Below are positions 7,869-16,300 of a DNA stretch of 48,797 bases, piece after piece. Each line of letters opens with the position of its first letter. The first letter of the stretch is position 1. Both the position numbers and the translations under genes were made by a program. A model generated the notes under the pieces. That model was not told the DNA's origin, did not search any database, and saw only the letters and a list, made by a program, of their open reading frames with translations. The stretch lies in NCBI RefSeq assembly GCF_000337735.1, contig NZ_AOHX01000043.1, forward strand, positions 1 through 48,797, written 5' to 3'. Source of the stretch: Natronorubrum sulfidifaciens JCM 14089 (GTDB lineage: Archaea > Halobacteriota > Halobacteria > Halobacteriales > Natrialbaceae).

Positions 7869-8621
7869 CTACTGAAACTCAGCGTCGGTCAGGACCTCGT
7901 TCAAATCGTCCCGAATCATCTCGCCCATCTCCCGGTCGCGGGCGGTCGTCACGACGCGGTTTTCCTGCACGCTCGAGCCATCTCGTAAAAGCATCCGAAC
8001 GTTGCCGCCGTCGTCGGCGCGGGTTACCTTCGCTCGAAGCCCTGATTGGGACCCCTTCCCACCGGCGTCGATCGGCCCCGGAATGACCTTCTTGACGTGG
8101 GGGTGGTCCGCGACGGTGTGGATCGCCCGCATCCCCGTGCGGCCGCCGATAAGGGTGGTGTGGCTGCCGCCGATTTTTTCGGCTGGCGGCGTCTGGACGA
8201 CATCGAGGGCGCGATTGCCACGGCGCTCGAGGACCGCCTCGACTGGGTTGGCGTCGTCGACGCGATAGCACGGGAAGTGGATGTCCTCACGGACGGCCCG
8301 GATCACGTCTCGTTCGCCGCCCGCGTACACCTCTTCGGGTCGTTTACGCCGGATTTCGTCACCGATTCGGCCCGCGAAGTTCCGCAGTTCAACGATCTCG
8401 TTCTCGCCGTCTTCGGGCGTCGTCGTGATCGTCGTCTCACCAAGCACCGGATCGTCGAGTGTGGCCGTCGTCGGATCGTCGTCATCGTCGCCCGCGAGCA
8501 TCGTCATCGTCGCCCGCTCGCGCCCCGCCTCGAGGACGACCGCCTCGGTGTTTTGCTCCCGACAGACCAGACAGTAGTCGCCGGGTTTCTCGAGCGGCGA
8601 GGCACAGTGGCGACACTCCAT
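7869..8621 (-). CDS. DUF2103 family predicted metal-binding protein
   Basis: A 250-residue protein of the archaeal DUF2103 group. The N-terminus has a zinc-ribbon C-x2-C ... C-x2-C (CRHCASPLEKPGDYCLVC). An acidic linker follows (GDDDDDPTT, about 45-50), then a globular core with the conserved block IGGRTGMRAIHTVADHPHVK (about 162-181) and VIPGPIDAGGKG. The core looks nucleic-acid or nucleotide related, but no activity is established for the family as far as I know. It is convergent with the upstream surface protein and lies 60 bp downstream of surE on the same strand. Confidence 0.75.
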   Translation of the reverse strand: MECRHCASPLEKPGDYCLVCREQNTEAVVLEAGRERATMTMLAGDDDDDPTTATLDDPVLGETTITTTPEDGENEIVELRNFAGRIGDEIRRKRPEEVYAGGERDVIRAVREDIHFPCYRVDDANPVEAVLERRGNRALDVVQTPPAEKIGGSHTTLIGGRTGMRAIHTVADHPHVKKVIPGPIDAGGKGSQSGLRAKVTRADDGGNVRMLLRDGSSVQENRVVTTARDREMGEMIRDDLNEVLTDAEFQ

Positions 8622-8681
8622 ACCGCCAGTTCGGGCGGGGCGTGTAAAATTGACGTGTTTTCGATCGTCTCTGGACGGGTG

Positions 8682-9521
8682 TTAGAGTACGCGCTCGAGG
8701 ATGGTCCGGACTGCATCGGTCTTGACGACCTCGTAGGGGACTCGCATCGGGGAGACGGATACCGCACCCGCAAGCAGCGCGTGGCGGTCGGTGTCCTCGG
8801 GATCGGGGATGTCCCGGTTTGCCATCTGCTGCCAGAGCCGGTTGGTCAACTGGAAGCCACCCTCTTCGAACGTGGCGTCCATCTCGTAGACCTCCGTGGG
8901 GCGTGTCAACTCGAACTCACCCGTGTCTAGATCCGGCCGTGGCACGTTGACGTTCAGGTAGTCGATCCGGTCGAACAGGCCCGTCTCGTGTGTGTCCCGC
9001 GCCAGCGTTGCGGCAGTCTCACCAGCTCGTTCGAAATCCGCGGGCTCGAGGTCGCTTTCCATGCCGAGTGTGTCCATCGAAACCGCGATCGACGGGGTGC
9101 CGAGAAACGCGGCCTCCATCGCGGCGCTAACCGTCCCTGACCGCGAGAAGACGTAGGTCCCGAGGTTCGCCCCGGCGTTACAGCCCGAAACGACGAGATC
9201 GGGATCGGACTCGAGGGCGTTGACACCCACGATGGCACAGTCACAGGGGGTGCCGTTGACGGCGTAGCCCAGTTCGTGGTCGGTGTGGGGAACTGGCGAG
9301 GTAAAGGAACTCTCCTCGAGATCGAGCGTGAACCCGTCCGGATCGTCGGTTTCGTCGCTCGTGCGGCCGTAGGATAACGACCGGCCGACGGCGCTTTGGT
9401 TTCGGTCCGGGGCGACGACGGTGACTGAGCCGACCTCGGTGAGCGCGTCATACAGCGCGCGAATGCCCGGCGCGTCGATCCCGTCGTCGTTCGTCAGGAG
9501 AATGTCCGGCTGCTCGTCCAT
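8682..9521 (-). CDS. surE: 5'/3'-nucleotidase SurE
   Basis: SurE is a metal-dependent phosphatase that removes phosphate from 5'- and 3'-nucleoside monophosphates, important in stress and stationary phase. The 279-residue protein begins MDEQPDILLTNDDGIDAPGI, with the metal-binding NDDG signature. It continues with VVAPDRNQSAVGRSLS, the VSGCNAGANLG loop and SGTVSAAMEA, all hallmarks of the family. Length is normal. A TATA-like GTATCC on the minus strand about 28 bp before the ATG fits a separate promoter. Confidence 0.95.
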   Translation of the reverse strand: MDEQPDILLTNDDGIDAPGIRALYDALTEVGSVTVVAPDRNQSAVGRSLSYGRTSDETDDPDGFTLDLEESSFTSPVPHTDHELGYAVNGTPCDCAIVGVNALESDPDLVVSGCNAGANLGTYVFSRSGTVSAAMEAAFLGTPSIAVSMDTLGMESDLEPADFERAGETAATLARDTHETGLFDRIDYLNVNVPRPDLDTGEFELTRPTEVYEMDATFEEGGFQLTNRLWQQMANRDIPDPEDTDRHALLAGAVSVSPMRVPYEVVKTDAVRTILERVL

Positions 9522-9592
9522 ACAGTCCGTGTTAGGGATGGGGCTGGATACGAGTATCTATTCAATACTGATGACGCCAGCCGACACCCCAG

Positions 9593-9598
9593 TTTAAT
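9593..9598 (+). promoter_or_regulatory. TATA-like box for the 9624 membrane protein
   Basis: TTTAAT lies about 28 bp before the ATG at 9624. It favours that ATG over the TTG at 9612. Confidence 0.5.
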
Positions 9599-9623
9599 TC
9601 CCTGTGGCGAGTTGTCGGAAACG

Positions 9624-10145
9624 ATGATCGCACTCGTACAGGCTGCGGTGACAACGCTACTGGTCGCACAGGCCGATCCCGGTATCGATATCAACATCGG
9701 AACGGCCGACAACCTCGCCGGGGGTGCCGTCGGCGCGTTCCTCACGACGCTGATCGTCGGCGTGATCATGATCGCGGTCGTCCCCGAGTACACCGAGCGG
9801 ATGATGGGTGACGTGCTTGACGAACCCGTCGGCTCGTTCATCTACGGCATTATCGCGCTGGTGGCCGTGCTGATTCTGGCGTTCGTCTTCTTTATCACCA
9901 TCATCGGGATCCTCGTGGCCCTCCCGCTGTTGCTCGTCGTGTACCTGTTGTGGGCGGTCGGATCAGTCATTGCGTATCTCGCCATCGCCGAGCGACTTAT
10001 CGGCCGCGGCGACAGTTGGCTGAAACCCCTGCTCGTCGCTGCGGGACTCAACGGCGTGCTCACGCTGACGGGGATTGGCGGCCTCATCGCGTTCTGTATC
10101 GGGGCTGCCGGCTTCGGTACCGTGCTCCGATCAGTGCTGCGCTGA
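9624..10145 (+). CDS. Integral membrane protein of unknown function
   Basis: A 173-residue hydrophobic protein. The first helix (MIALVQAAVTTLLVA) could be a signal or membrane segment. Further segments lie at about 33-52, 75-95 (AVLILAFVFFITIIGILVAL), 98-120 and 140-170. A conserved-looking loop PEYTERMMGDVLDEPVGSF joins segments 2 and 3. The Gly-rich end (LTGIGGLIAFCIGAAGFG) resembles haloarchaeal membrane proteins annotated only as hypothetical. It stands alone between surE, which diverges from it, and a convergent small gene. No function can be assigned. Confidence 0.75.
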   Translation: MIALVQAAVTTLLVAQADPGIDINIGTADNLAGGAVGAFLTTLIVGVIMIAVVPEYTERMMGDVLDEPVGSFIYGIIALVAVLILAFVFFITIIGILVALPLLLVVYLLWAVGSVIAYLAIAERLIGRGDSWLKPLLVAAGLNGVLTLTGIGGLIAFCIGAAGFGTVLRSVLR

Positions 10146-10180
10146 ATCCGGCATCGACTGGCCCCGTTCGACGGAGCCGC

Positions 10181-10492
10181 TCACGCTCGAGTCCACCACG
10201 GAAGCGCTCGCCGGAGTCGGGCCAGCAGTGACGGCTCTTCGAGCCGAATCCGCAGTGTGGTTCCCTCGGCTTCGAACGTCACGTCGGTCGCGGGAATCCG
10301 CTCGCCGTCGGGCAACTGCACGGACTGCTCGGCAGCCGGGACCGTGCCACCGCTGGTGGCCCCGAACAGCGTCCGCGGGCGGCCCGTCGGTTCCGAGACG
10401 GGCGCACTGTACTCGAGTTCGTACACCGTCGTTCCGTCGACCGTCGTTTTCCGCCAGTCGACGAGGTCGGTTTCCTGATCCGTTCCAATCAT
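10181..10492 (-). CDS. Hypothetical haloarchaeal protein
   Basis: A 103-residue soluble protein with no motif I recognise. It has a beta-rich pattern (TTVYELEYSAPV, TDVTFEAEGTTLRIRLEEP) and a basic Trp-containing end (RLRRALPWWTRA) that could touch membrane or nucleic acid. It lies 63 bp downstream of truD on the same strand, so it may be read through from truD. Acidic composition and codon use fit the neighbours. Confidence 0.6.
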   Translation of the reverse strand: MIGTDQETDLVDWRKTTVDGTTVYELEYSAPVSEPTGRPRTLFGATSGGTVPAAEQSVQLPDGERIPATDVTFEAEGTTLRIRLEEPSLLARLRRALPWWTRA

Positions 10493-10555
10493 GATCTGTT
10501 GTCGGCGTTAGTGTGCATCCGTCCGTTCTGTTCCATTCGATCCCGTCTCGAGCGA

Positions 10556-11905
10556 TCAGCCCAGATCGACCGGGTCGACCTTCAGGTACTCTCGCAGGAC
10601 GACCGTCGCGTACGATCCCTTCGGCAGCGAAAACTCGAGTGTCAACGGATCGGACTCGTACTCGAGCGGTGTCCGGACGAGGATCGCTCGACGGGTGCCA
10701 CTCGAGTAGAACTCGCCGGGGAGGTCGAAATCGGAGGGCTCGAGGCCGAGATCATCGAGCACGGCGCGTTCGATCTCGCCCTGTTCGCCGTCTGCGAGGT
10801 CGGTGTCGGTGCCCACGAGCGGCGCGGTGACGAACGCGCGACCGCGCTCACAGTGGCGGGTTACGGACCGGACACGACGCTCGTCGACGCGCTGGAGGCG
10901 GTCCGTGTCGGGTAACTCGAGCCCGTCGGGTGCGTCGGTGTCGGCGAAACAGGCGACGTCACCCTCGACTGGCTCGTCGAACGGCAGCCCGCGCTCGAGG
11001 CGCTTTGAGAGCATCAGATTGAACGCGTACGACTGGGCGGCGTGGACGAACAGCCGCTGGAGATTCGAGGGGACGCGCTCAAGGGCAGCGCGGAAGTCTT
11101 CGGGACCCGGCTCGCCGTCGCACTCGGTGATCCCGTGGAGCATCGAACGCTCGTATCGCAGCCGGTTGGGAAAGCGCTCGAGGGCTTCCTGCCAGTCGCG
11201 GGTTTCTTGCACGAACGCGCGGGCGTCTTGGGTCCCTTCCGGCTCCGCGTCGGTTGGGTTGCCGAGATACGCCATCACCGCCCCCTCCCAGTCACCACGA
11301 GCGATCTCGAGGCCGACTTTGTGGGTGACCGGGCGACGGCTGCCAAAGCGCTGCTGGCCGAAGAAGTTGGGGACGCCGACGACGGTGCCCTCAGTGTCCG
11401 CGTCCTCGAGGCCGCCGAAGGCGTGGAGTTCGTCCGTGATTTGGGCCACGTTTGCGGGCTGATCGGGGTCGCTGACGACGAGTTCGAAGGCGTTACCCGC
11501 CAGATCACCGAACTCGAGCGAGCGGCCGGCCCGGCCGAGGATGTCGATTTCGGCCCCGTCGACATCGGGGAGGTCGTCAGGATCGGCTCCGTACACCGAA
11601 AAGAGCTGGGTCGTCACCGCGTACTTGTCTTTCGTCCCGGCCCAATCAACTCGCTCTCGAGAGATGCCGAGCGCGTCCGACAGCCGGCTCGCGAAGTCGT
11701 TGGTGTCCCATCCCGACAGCGTCACCCGGAAGACGAGATGCGGGTAGGCGTCGAGGCTCGCGTCGACCGGCTCGGTGGAAAAGCGCTCGAGTTCGCGCAC
11801 GCGGAAGTGCTCGTCGTCCTCGCGCAGGTGACCACCGACGCCGTCGGTGTCGCTGACGTAGTGCTCCATACCGACGGCCTGCTCTGTGGGATGTGCCGGG
11901 CGCAT
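10556..11905 (-). CDS. truD: tRNA pseudouridine(13) synthase TruD
   Basis: TruD converts uridine 13 of tRNAs to pseudouridine. The 449-residue protein has the catalytic-Asp block [16 protein letters not shown] and the [16 protein letters not shown] motif, plus a central insertion domain typical of the archaeal and eukaryotic Pus7 group. The ATG at 11905 ([17 protein letters not shown]) is preferred because the same opening occurs in other haloarchaeal TruD proteins as I recall them; the ATG at 11869 is the alternative. It follows pth2 and a PRC-barrel-like gene on the same strand, a familiar haloarchaeal grouping around tRNA function. Confidence 0.95.
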   Translation of the reverse strand: MRPAHPTEQAVGMEHYVSDTDGVGGHLREDDEHFRVRELERFSTEPVDASLDAYPHLVFRVTLSGWDTNDFASRLSDALGISRERVDWAGTKDKYAVTTQLFSVYGADPDDLPDVDGAEIDILGRAGRSLEFGDLAGNAFELVVSDPDQPANVAQITDELHAFGGLEDADTEGTVVGVPNFFGQQRFGSRRPVTHKVGLEIARGDWEGAVMAYLGNPTDAEPEGTQDARAFVQETRDWQEALERFPNRLRYERSMLHGITECDGEPGPEDFRAALERVPSNLQRLFVHAAQSYAFNLMLSKRLERGLPFDEPVEGDVACFADTDAPDGLELPDTDRLQRVDERRVRSVTRHCERGRAFVTAPLVGTDTDLADGEQGEIERAVLDDLGLEPSDFDLPGEFYSSGTRRAILVRTPLEYESDPLTLEFSLPKGSYATVVLREYLKVDPVDLG

Positions 11906-12005
11906 ATGCTTGGCGGCGCTTTGGCCGCCGGGGATAAATCGGTTCGTTCTCGAGACGGCGCTACTCGAGTCCCACCCCCCCCCACATGAACGAGTCGGTC
12001 CGAAA

Positions 12006-12272
12006 TTAGGCTTCGCTGCTGAGGTCTGCGTCGACGCGAATCTCCGAGTCGGTGATCGTCTCGATGTTTTCGGCAGGGATCTCGAGGTCGTCCTCGCCGG
12101 CATCGCCGTGGCCGAGACTCTGAAGCCACGCGTTCGTGAGACTCGGATCAGGATCGACGTAGGCGACCTGTTCAATGGGGTCGATTTCGGTGACGATGCC
12201 GATCTGTTCGCCGCGAACGTCCATCAGGAACTTGCCTTCATCTTCTGTCGAGAGGACTGACATTGTGACCAT
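12006..12272 (-). CDS. PRC-barrel-like small protein
   Basis: An 88-residue acidic protein. The stretch [18 protein letters not shown] followed by AYVDPDP and [17 protein letters not shown] has the beta-rich pattern of PRC-barrel domains, which in archaea occur in ribosome-maturation and chromosome-segregation proteins. The ATG at 12272 sits about 24 bp from a TATA-like GTATCT read on the minus strand (plus 12293-12299); the ATG at 12263 is the alternative. It lies between pth2 and truD. A 14-bp perfect palindrome lies about 40 bp upstream. The specific role is unknown. Confidence 0.65.
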   Translation of the reverse strand: MVTMSVLSTEDEGKFLMDVRGEQIGIVTEIDPIEQVAYVDPDPSLTNAWLQSLGHGDAGEDDLEIPAENIETITDSEIRVDADLSSEA

Positions 12273-12312
12273 AAATTGTTGTGTCGATGAGAAGTATCTG
12301 GTGGTTGTGACA

Positions 12313-12326
12313 GCGTGTTAACACGC
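12313..12326. promoter_or_regulatory. 14-bp perfect palindrome upstream of the PRC-barrel-like gene
   Basis: GCGTGTTAACACGC is its own reverse complement. It lies 33 bp past the pth2 stop codon and about 40 bp before the 12272 start, just upstream of the TATA-like box. It could be an operator for a dimeric regulator, or a weak terminator for pth2. Confidence 0.45.
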
Positions 12327-12359
12327 GATAGCGTCGTCCGGCAGCGCCGTCACCTCCGT

Positions 12360-12698
12360 TCAGAACAGCGAGAGGTTGCCGGTGACGCTGTCGACACGGC
12401 CGTCAGCCGCCGGGCCGACGGCCAGCGTGGTGACGGTACCGGGCTCGAGTTGGGTGTGGCCGGCGTCTCTGACGATGGCGTGTGGAATCCCGTTGCTGTC
12501 GGCGATTGCGGCGAGTTCGTGCAGTTGGCGCTCACTCTCGCCTTTCAACACGACCTTCTTCTGGCCGCCGCTTTTCCACTGGCTCTGGAGTTGGCTGTCT
12601 GCTTTCTCGTAGGCCGACAGCGACGCGTGGGCGACCTGTGCGGCGAGCTTTCCCTGTCCCATGCCGATGTCGGTGCGAGCGACGATGGCCTGTTTCAT
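12360..12698 (-). CDS. pth2: Peptidyl-tRNA hydrolase, archaeal type (Pth2)
   Basis: Pth2 releases peptides from peptidyl-tRNAs that drop off the ribosome. The 112-residue protein begins [20 protein letters not shown], with the family motif [12 protein letters not shown]. It continues with [14 protein letters not shown] and [11 protein letters not shown]...LAVGP, matching Pth2 over its whole normal length. The ATG at 12698 is set by the family start and by a TATA-like box at 12722-12727. It is first in a run of same-strand genes (pth2, PRC-barrel-like, truD). Confidence 0.96.
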   Translation of the reverse strand: MKQAIVARTDIGMGQGKLAAQVAHASLSAYEKADSQLQSQWKSGGQKKVVLKGESERQLHELAAIADSNGIPHAIVRDAGHTQLEPGTVTTLAVGPAADGRVDSVTGNLSLF

Positions 12699-12721
12699 AC
12701 CGAATCGGAGAACGTCGTCCC

Positions 12722-12727
12722 CTATAG
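12722..12727 (-). promoter_or_regulatory. TATA-like box for pth2
   Basis: CTATAG (a palindrome) lies 24-29 bp before the pth2 ATG at 12698, consistent with a leaderless transcript. Confidence 0.5.
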
Positions 12728-12754
12728 CCACAGCGAAAGCGATAGCGCAGCCCA

Positions 12755-12760
12755 AATATA
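12755..12760 (+). promoter_or_regulatory. TATA-like box for the 39-residue ORF at 12783
   Basis: AATATA lies about 26 bp before the ATG at 12783. It is divergent from and close to the pth2 promoter. Confidence 0.5.
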
Positions 12761-12782
12761 GTTTACTACTGCTCTGTTAGAT

Positions 12783-12902
12783 ATGAATATAGAAGGTACG
12801 CCGCTCGTCGATCCTGACGCGTACGTCGCTCGAGGCAGAGACCGAGTGGCTATCAGTGACGCTATCGACGCGGTCGGTCACCAGTCGCTGACCGGACGAT
12901 AA
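12783..12902 (+). CDS. Possible 39-residue small protein
   Basis: The ORF reads MNIEGTPLVDPDAYVARGRD, then RVAISDAIDAVGHQSLTGR and a stop. It has no homologue I recognise, but it begins at the ATG exactly where a leaderless transcript from the 12755 TATA-like box would start. Its composition is haloarchaeal. It could be a small protein, or a leader upstream of the DsbA-like gene 49 bp later, or the start of a decayed gene. Confidence 0.4.
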   Translation: MNIEGTPLVDPDAYVARGRDRVAISDAIDAVGHQSLTGR

Positions 12903-12951
12903 CCGAGTGGATGGCGGTACGTATTTCTACGCCGAATCGATAGTTTGGGAC

Positions 12952-13551
12952 ATGAAACTCACGCGACGGACGGTTCTCGGCACGGCTGCGGCTGTCAGCG
13001 TCGGAACCGGAATTGCGGGCTGTCTCGGTAGTGAAGACCCGCCGGAGCCACCCGTGCTTGGCGATCCGGACGCCGACGTGACAGTGACCGTCTACGAGGA
13101 TTTCTCCTGTCCGAGCTGTCAGTACTTCAAAGAAGAGGTCTTCCCGGACATAGAGGAGGCCTACATCGAACCAGAACAAATCAGATACGAACACCGGAAC
13201 TACCCAATCCCGGTCGACGACACCTGGTCGTGGGCGATCGCCTGCGCGGCACGCGAGGTCTACGAGACCGAGGGCAACGACGCGTTCTGGGCGTTCGCAA
13301 CCGATATCTACGACCACTTGGGCTCGTACTCCTACGATGCGATCGAAACGGTCGCCAACGACCTGGATCTTGACGGTTCCACGGCCCGCGAGGCAGCCGA
13401 GGAGGAGACCCACCGATCGCTGATCGAAGACGACAAGTCCTACGGCAGTTCCAACGGCGTCGAGGGAACACCAGCCGTCTTCATCGACGGCGACCAGATC
13501 GACCTCACCGAGACGAACCCGATGGCCGAGATCAACGCCGCACTCGAGTAA
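12952..13551 (+). CDS. DsbA-family thiol-disulfide lipoprotein (Tat-exported)
   Basis: A 199-residue extracytoplasmic thioredoxin-fold protein. The N-terminus [18 protein letters not shown] is a Tat signal followed by the lipobox GIAGC at about residues 21-25. The mature part has a DsbA-type active site CPSC in the context [16 protein letters not shown], an alpha-helical insert (about 95-160) and the cis-proline loop [12 protein letters not shown]. It probably makes or breaks disulfides in surface proteins, or keeps a cofactor-assembly thiol reduced. A TATA-like GTATTTCT lies about 28 bp before the ATG. Confidence 0.9.
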   Translation: MKLTRRTVLGTAAAVSVGTGIAGCLGSEDPPEPPVLGDPDADVTVTVYEDFSCPSCQYFKEEVFPDIEEAYIEPEQIRYEHRNYPIPVDDTWSWAIACAAREVYETEGNDAFWAFATDIYDHLGSYSYDAIETVANDLDLDGSTAREAAEEETHRSLIEDDKSYGSSNGVEGTPAVFIDGDQIDLTETNPMAEINAALE

Positions 13552-13565
13552 GCTGGATCGAACGG

Positions 13566-13571
13566 TTTACA
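13566..13571 (+). promoter_or_regulatory. TATA-like box for dcd
   Basis: TTTACA is centred about 27 bp before the dcd ATG at 13596, consistent with leaderless transcription. Confidence 0.45.
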
Positions 13572-13595
13572 CGCCCACCGTTCGACTCGTCGGAT

Positions 13596-14198
13596 ATGAT
13601 CCTCTCCGATGCAGACATCCTGCGACGGCTCGAGGAGGGCGACCTCGTCGTCGACCCTCTCGACGATCCCGAACTCCAGATCCAGCCCGCAAGCGTCGAC
13701 CTCCGGCTTGGCCGGGAGTTCCTCGAGTTCCAGCGGACGAACATCCCCTGTATCCACCCTACCTCCGAGCGCGAGGTCGGCGAGTACGTGACCGAGACGA
13801 TCGTCGAAGACGGCGACGACTTCATTCTCCACCCCGGCGATTTCGTACTGGGGACAACCCACGAACGCGTCGAGATCCCGGCGGATCTGATCGCCCACGT
13901 CGAAGGACGCTCGTCGCTTGGCCGACTCGCCATCGTCGTCCACGCCACGGCCGGCCTCTGTGATCCGGGCTATCGTGGCCAGATCACGCTCGAACTCTCG
14001 AATCTCGGCAGCGCCCCCGTCGCACTCACGCCCGGTATGCGCATCTCCCAGCTGACGTTCACCGAGCTGAAGACTGAAGCCGAACGCCCGTACGGGAGCG
14101 ACCGCGGCTCGAAGTATCAGGATCAAGATGGCCCGCAGGCCTCCCGTATCCAGAGCGACGACGAGTTCGGCGGCGACCAACTCGAGCGAAACGGGTAA
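13596..14198 (+). CDS. dcd: dCTP deaminase
   Basis: Converts dCTP to dUTP in thymidylate synthesis. The 200-residue protein begins [20 protein letters not shown] and has the family nucleotide-binding block [20 protein letters not shown] followed by [22 protein letters not shown] near residue 32 is also diagnostic. Whether it is a plain deaminase or a bifunctional dCTP deaminase/dUTPase cannot be decided by eye. The stop codon touches the left end of a structured intergenic element (14199-14360). Confidence 0.95.
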   Translation: MILSDADILRRLEEGDLVVDPLDDPELQIQPASVDLRLGREFLEFQRTNIPCIHPTSEREVGEYVTETIVEDGDDFILHPGDFVLGTTHERVEIPADLIAHVEGRSSLGRLAIVVHATAGLCDPGYRGQITLELSNLGSAPVALTPGMRISQLTFTELKTEAERPYGSDRGSKYQDQDGPQASRIQSDDEFGGDQLERNG

Positions 14199-14360
14199 TA
14201 CTGTCGGACAGAACTATTCGACGATCGATCGCGCTACTGCGACCGTCACCCTCGGAGACGTCCGCAGAACGGATGCGTTCTGCTGGGCATCGCAACCCAC
14301 GGGGTTGCTCAACGGCCGCGAATTCGCGACCGACGTCTCACTGACTGCTGTCCGATAGTA
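14199..14360. repeat. 162-bp structured element with 13-bp terminal inverted repeats (MITE-like)
   Basis: The left end TACTGTCGGACAG (14199-14211) and the right end CTGTCCGATAGTA (14348-14360) are inverted repeats matching at 12 of 13 bases. Inside are three more symmetric structures: a GCAGAAC/GTTCTGC stem (14264-14283), a GCAACCC/GGGTTGC stem (14292-14308) and the 12-bp palindrome CGCGAATTCGCG (14317-14328). No protein is evident inside. A non-autonomous mobile element or a structured RNA are both possible. Confidence 0.6.
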
Positions 14361-14388
14361 TAAGCGCCGACCACTGTCAGCGCGAACG

Positions 14389-14396
14389 AATTAGTA
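14389..14396 (+). promoter_or_regulatory. TATA-like box for the CPBP protease
   Basis: AATTAGTA is centred about 26 bp before the ATG at 14419. Confidence 0.4.
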
Positions 14397-14418
14397 GCTC
14401 TGCTGACGTACAGCCGGT

Positions 14419-15288
14419 ATGGGTACTTCGAATCAGCAACTCGAACAGCCTCGAGGGCGGCACGAATCCGTCTCCGTTCGTGCACTCGGGGCGTTTTTCC
14501 TTCTGACGTTTGCGTTCTCGTGGCTGCTGTGGCTCCCGAAGGTCGCGATCGCATCCGACATCGCTCTCGGCGGCGGAACGATGGAGACCGTGCTCCGTTC
14601 CGTGAGCGCGCTCCCGGAGGTGGGGGCGTTCGGGCCCTCCGTCGCAGCGTTCGTGCTCGTCTACGCCACCCACGGCCGCGCTGGCGTCAGCCGACTGGTG
14701 GGACGGGCACTCGACCGATCGTTCGACCGGCGGTGGCTTGTCCCGATGCTGTTCCTCTTTCCGCTGCTTGCGGCCGTCGCGCTCGGTGTCGCCGTTGCGA
14801 CCGGATTCGAACCGTCGCTCCCGTGGGCTGGACAGCCGGTCGCGCTGCCGGTTGCGTTCGTCTGGATTCTGCTGCTCGGTGGCCCGCTCCAGGAAGAGTT
14901 CGGCTGGCGTGGCTACGCCCTCGAGCCGCTGCAGGCGCGGCTGGGCTCGCTCGGAGCAGGCCTCGGGCTCGGTCTCGTCTGGGGCGTCTGGCATCTGCCG
15001 TGGTTCTACATGCCCTCGATGACGATGTACTACAATCGCCCGATCTGGGGGTTTCTCGTCACGATCACGCTGCTGTCGGTCGTGATGACGTGGCTGTTCG
15101 ACAACACCGGCGGGAGTCTCCTCGGGATGGTCCTAGTCCACACGACGTTCAACTGGTCACAGTGGGCGTTTCCGGCGATCGACTCGGATACCGGCGGCCT
15201 CGTCGTGATCGGACTCATGGCCGCGCTGGTGGTCGCGATCGTCGCCCGCCACGGAACGCAGACGTTCGCGTCACGGCCCCGCAGCTAA
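14419..15288 (+). CDS. CPBP-family intramembrane glutamic endopeptidase
   Basis: A 289-residue polytopic membrane protein of the CAAX-prenyl-protease/bacteriocin-processing (CPBP, ABI) family. Motif 1 is QEEFGWRGYAL (E-E-x3-R), motif 2 is WHLPWF, and motif 3 is HTTFNW (H-x3-N), together the expected active-site set within the membrane. About eight membrane segments are visible. Family members process prenylated or exported proteins, or give bacteriocin self-immunity; the substrate here is unknown. It stands alone downstream of the structured element, with its own TATA-like box. Confidence 0.9.
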   Translation: MGTSNQQLEQPRGRHESVSVRALGAFFLLTFAFSWLLWLPKVAIASDIALGGGTMETVLRSVSALPEVGAFGPSVAAFVLVYATHGRAGVSRLVGRALDRSFDRRWLVPMLFLFPLLAAVALGVAVATGFEPSLPWAGQPVALPVAFVWILLLGGPLQEEFGWRGYALEPLQARLGSLGAGLGLGLVWGVWHLPWFYMPSMTMYYNRPIWGFLVTITLLSVVMTWLFDNTGGSLLGMVLVHTTFNWSQWAFPAIDSDTGGLVVIGLMAALVVAIVARHGTQTFASRPRS

Positions 15289-15399
15289 CGCCGGGACGCG
15301 GTTCGTGTGTAACGAACGATTCCGAACGGCACACAGCAGCCGCTGATCGGCAACGAGGGCCACAGTTATCCGGTGGGCGACCATACCGACACCAAACAG

Positions 15400-16299
15400 A
15401 TGCAATTCGTCGAAGAAATCGTCGTCGACGAGTTCCTGCCGACGGTTCGGTCGCTGCTGGCAGGAGCCCTCCGCGAGCGTGGCCTGACCCAGAGTGAAGT
15501 CGCCGGAATGCTTGGAATCAGTCAGAGCGCCGTCTCGAAGTACGCCCACGGCGACGTCACCACGAACGACCGCATCGCCGACGACGAGCGTGTCAAAGCC
15601 CTCGTCACGGAACTCGCCGATGGGCTCGCAGACGGCGATATCACCCCTGTGCAGGCACTGATCGAGATCGAAGTCCTGATTCGGGACCTCGAGGCCGGCG
15701 GGGACCTGCTGGCACAACTCCACGAAGAGGCCGTCCCGGAACTCGCCGAGTACGGCTCGAGTTTCCGCGTCCACGATCCCGAAAGCGATCTGCGAACCAG
15801 CGAGCGCGTGCTTTCGTCGCTCCGGCGGGGACTGCGCGTCCTCGAGAACGCGAGTGGCTTTACGCGGCTGATTCCCGCGGTCGGCTCGAATCTGGTCGCC
15901 TGCACGCCCGACGCCGACGACGTCGACGACGTTGCCGGCGTGCCGGGCCGGATCTTCGACGTGAAAGGTCAGGCGACGGTGCCGTCCAGCCCCGAGTTCG
16001 GGGTCTCCGAACACGTTGCGACGGTGTTACTCGCCGCCCGCCGCCACGGTGCAGATGCGTCGGCAGCGATCAACATCACGTACGATCCCGAACTGCTCGA
16101 CCGACTCGCCGAACGCGGCCACGTCACCGCGGAGTTCGACGAGGACGGCGATGTCGCCTCGAGCGTCGGGGCGGCGATCGAAGACGAACCGGACGCGACC
16201 GTGCTCTACCAGACCGGCGGGATGGGGATCGAGCCCCTGATCTACGTGCTCGGGCCGGATGCGGAGTCGGTCGCGGAGACGATTCGTGCGCTGATCTGA
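15400..16299 (+). CDS. HTH plus ThiN-domain protein, thiamine regulator ThiR-like
   Basis: A 299-residue protein with an N-terminal helix-turn-helix (GLTQSEVAGMLGISQSAVSK, about residues 28-47) and a C-terminal ThiN-like domain (about 150-299; SNLVACTPDADDVDDVAGVP, DVKGQATVPSSPEFG, YQTGGMGIEPLIYVLG). In archaea ThiN is the thiamine-phosphate synthase module of ThiD-ThiN fusions. HTH-ThiN fusions such as ThiR are regulators that sense thiamine phosphates and repress thiamine genes. Start chosen at the ATG at 15400 (MQFVEEIVVDEFLP); a GTG at 15373 is upstream in frame. A thiamine gene, thi4, lies 2 kb away. The methyltransferase gene begins 1 bp after its stop. Confidence 0.85.
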   Translation: MQFVEEIVVDEFLPTVRSLLAGALRERGLTQSEVAGMLGISQSAVSKYAHGDVTTNDRIADDERVKALVTELADGLADGDITPVQALIEIEVLIRDLEAGGDLLAQLHEEAVPELAEYGSSFRVHDPESDLRTSERVLSSLRRGLRVLENASGFTRLIPAVGSNLVACTPDADDVDDVAGVPGRIFDVKGQATVPSSPEFGVSEHVATVLLAARRHGADASAAINITYDPELLDRLAERGHVTAEFDEDGDVASSVGAAIEDEPDATVLYQTGGMGIEPLIYVLGPDAESVAETIRALI

Positions 16300-16300
16300 G

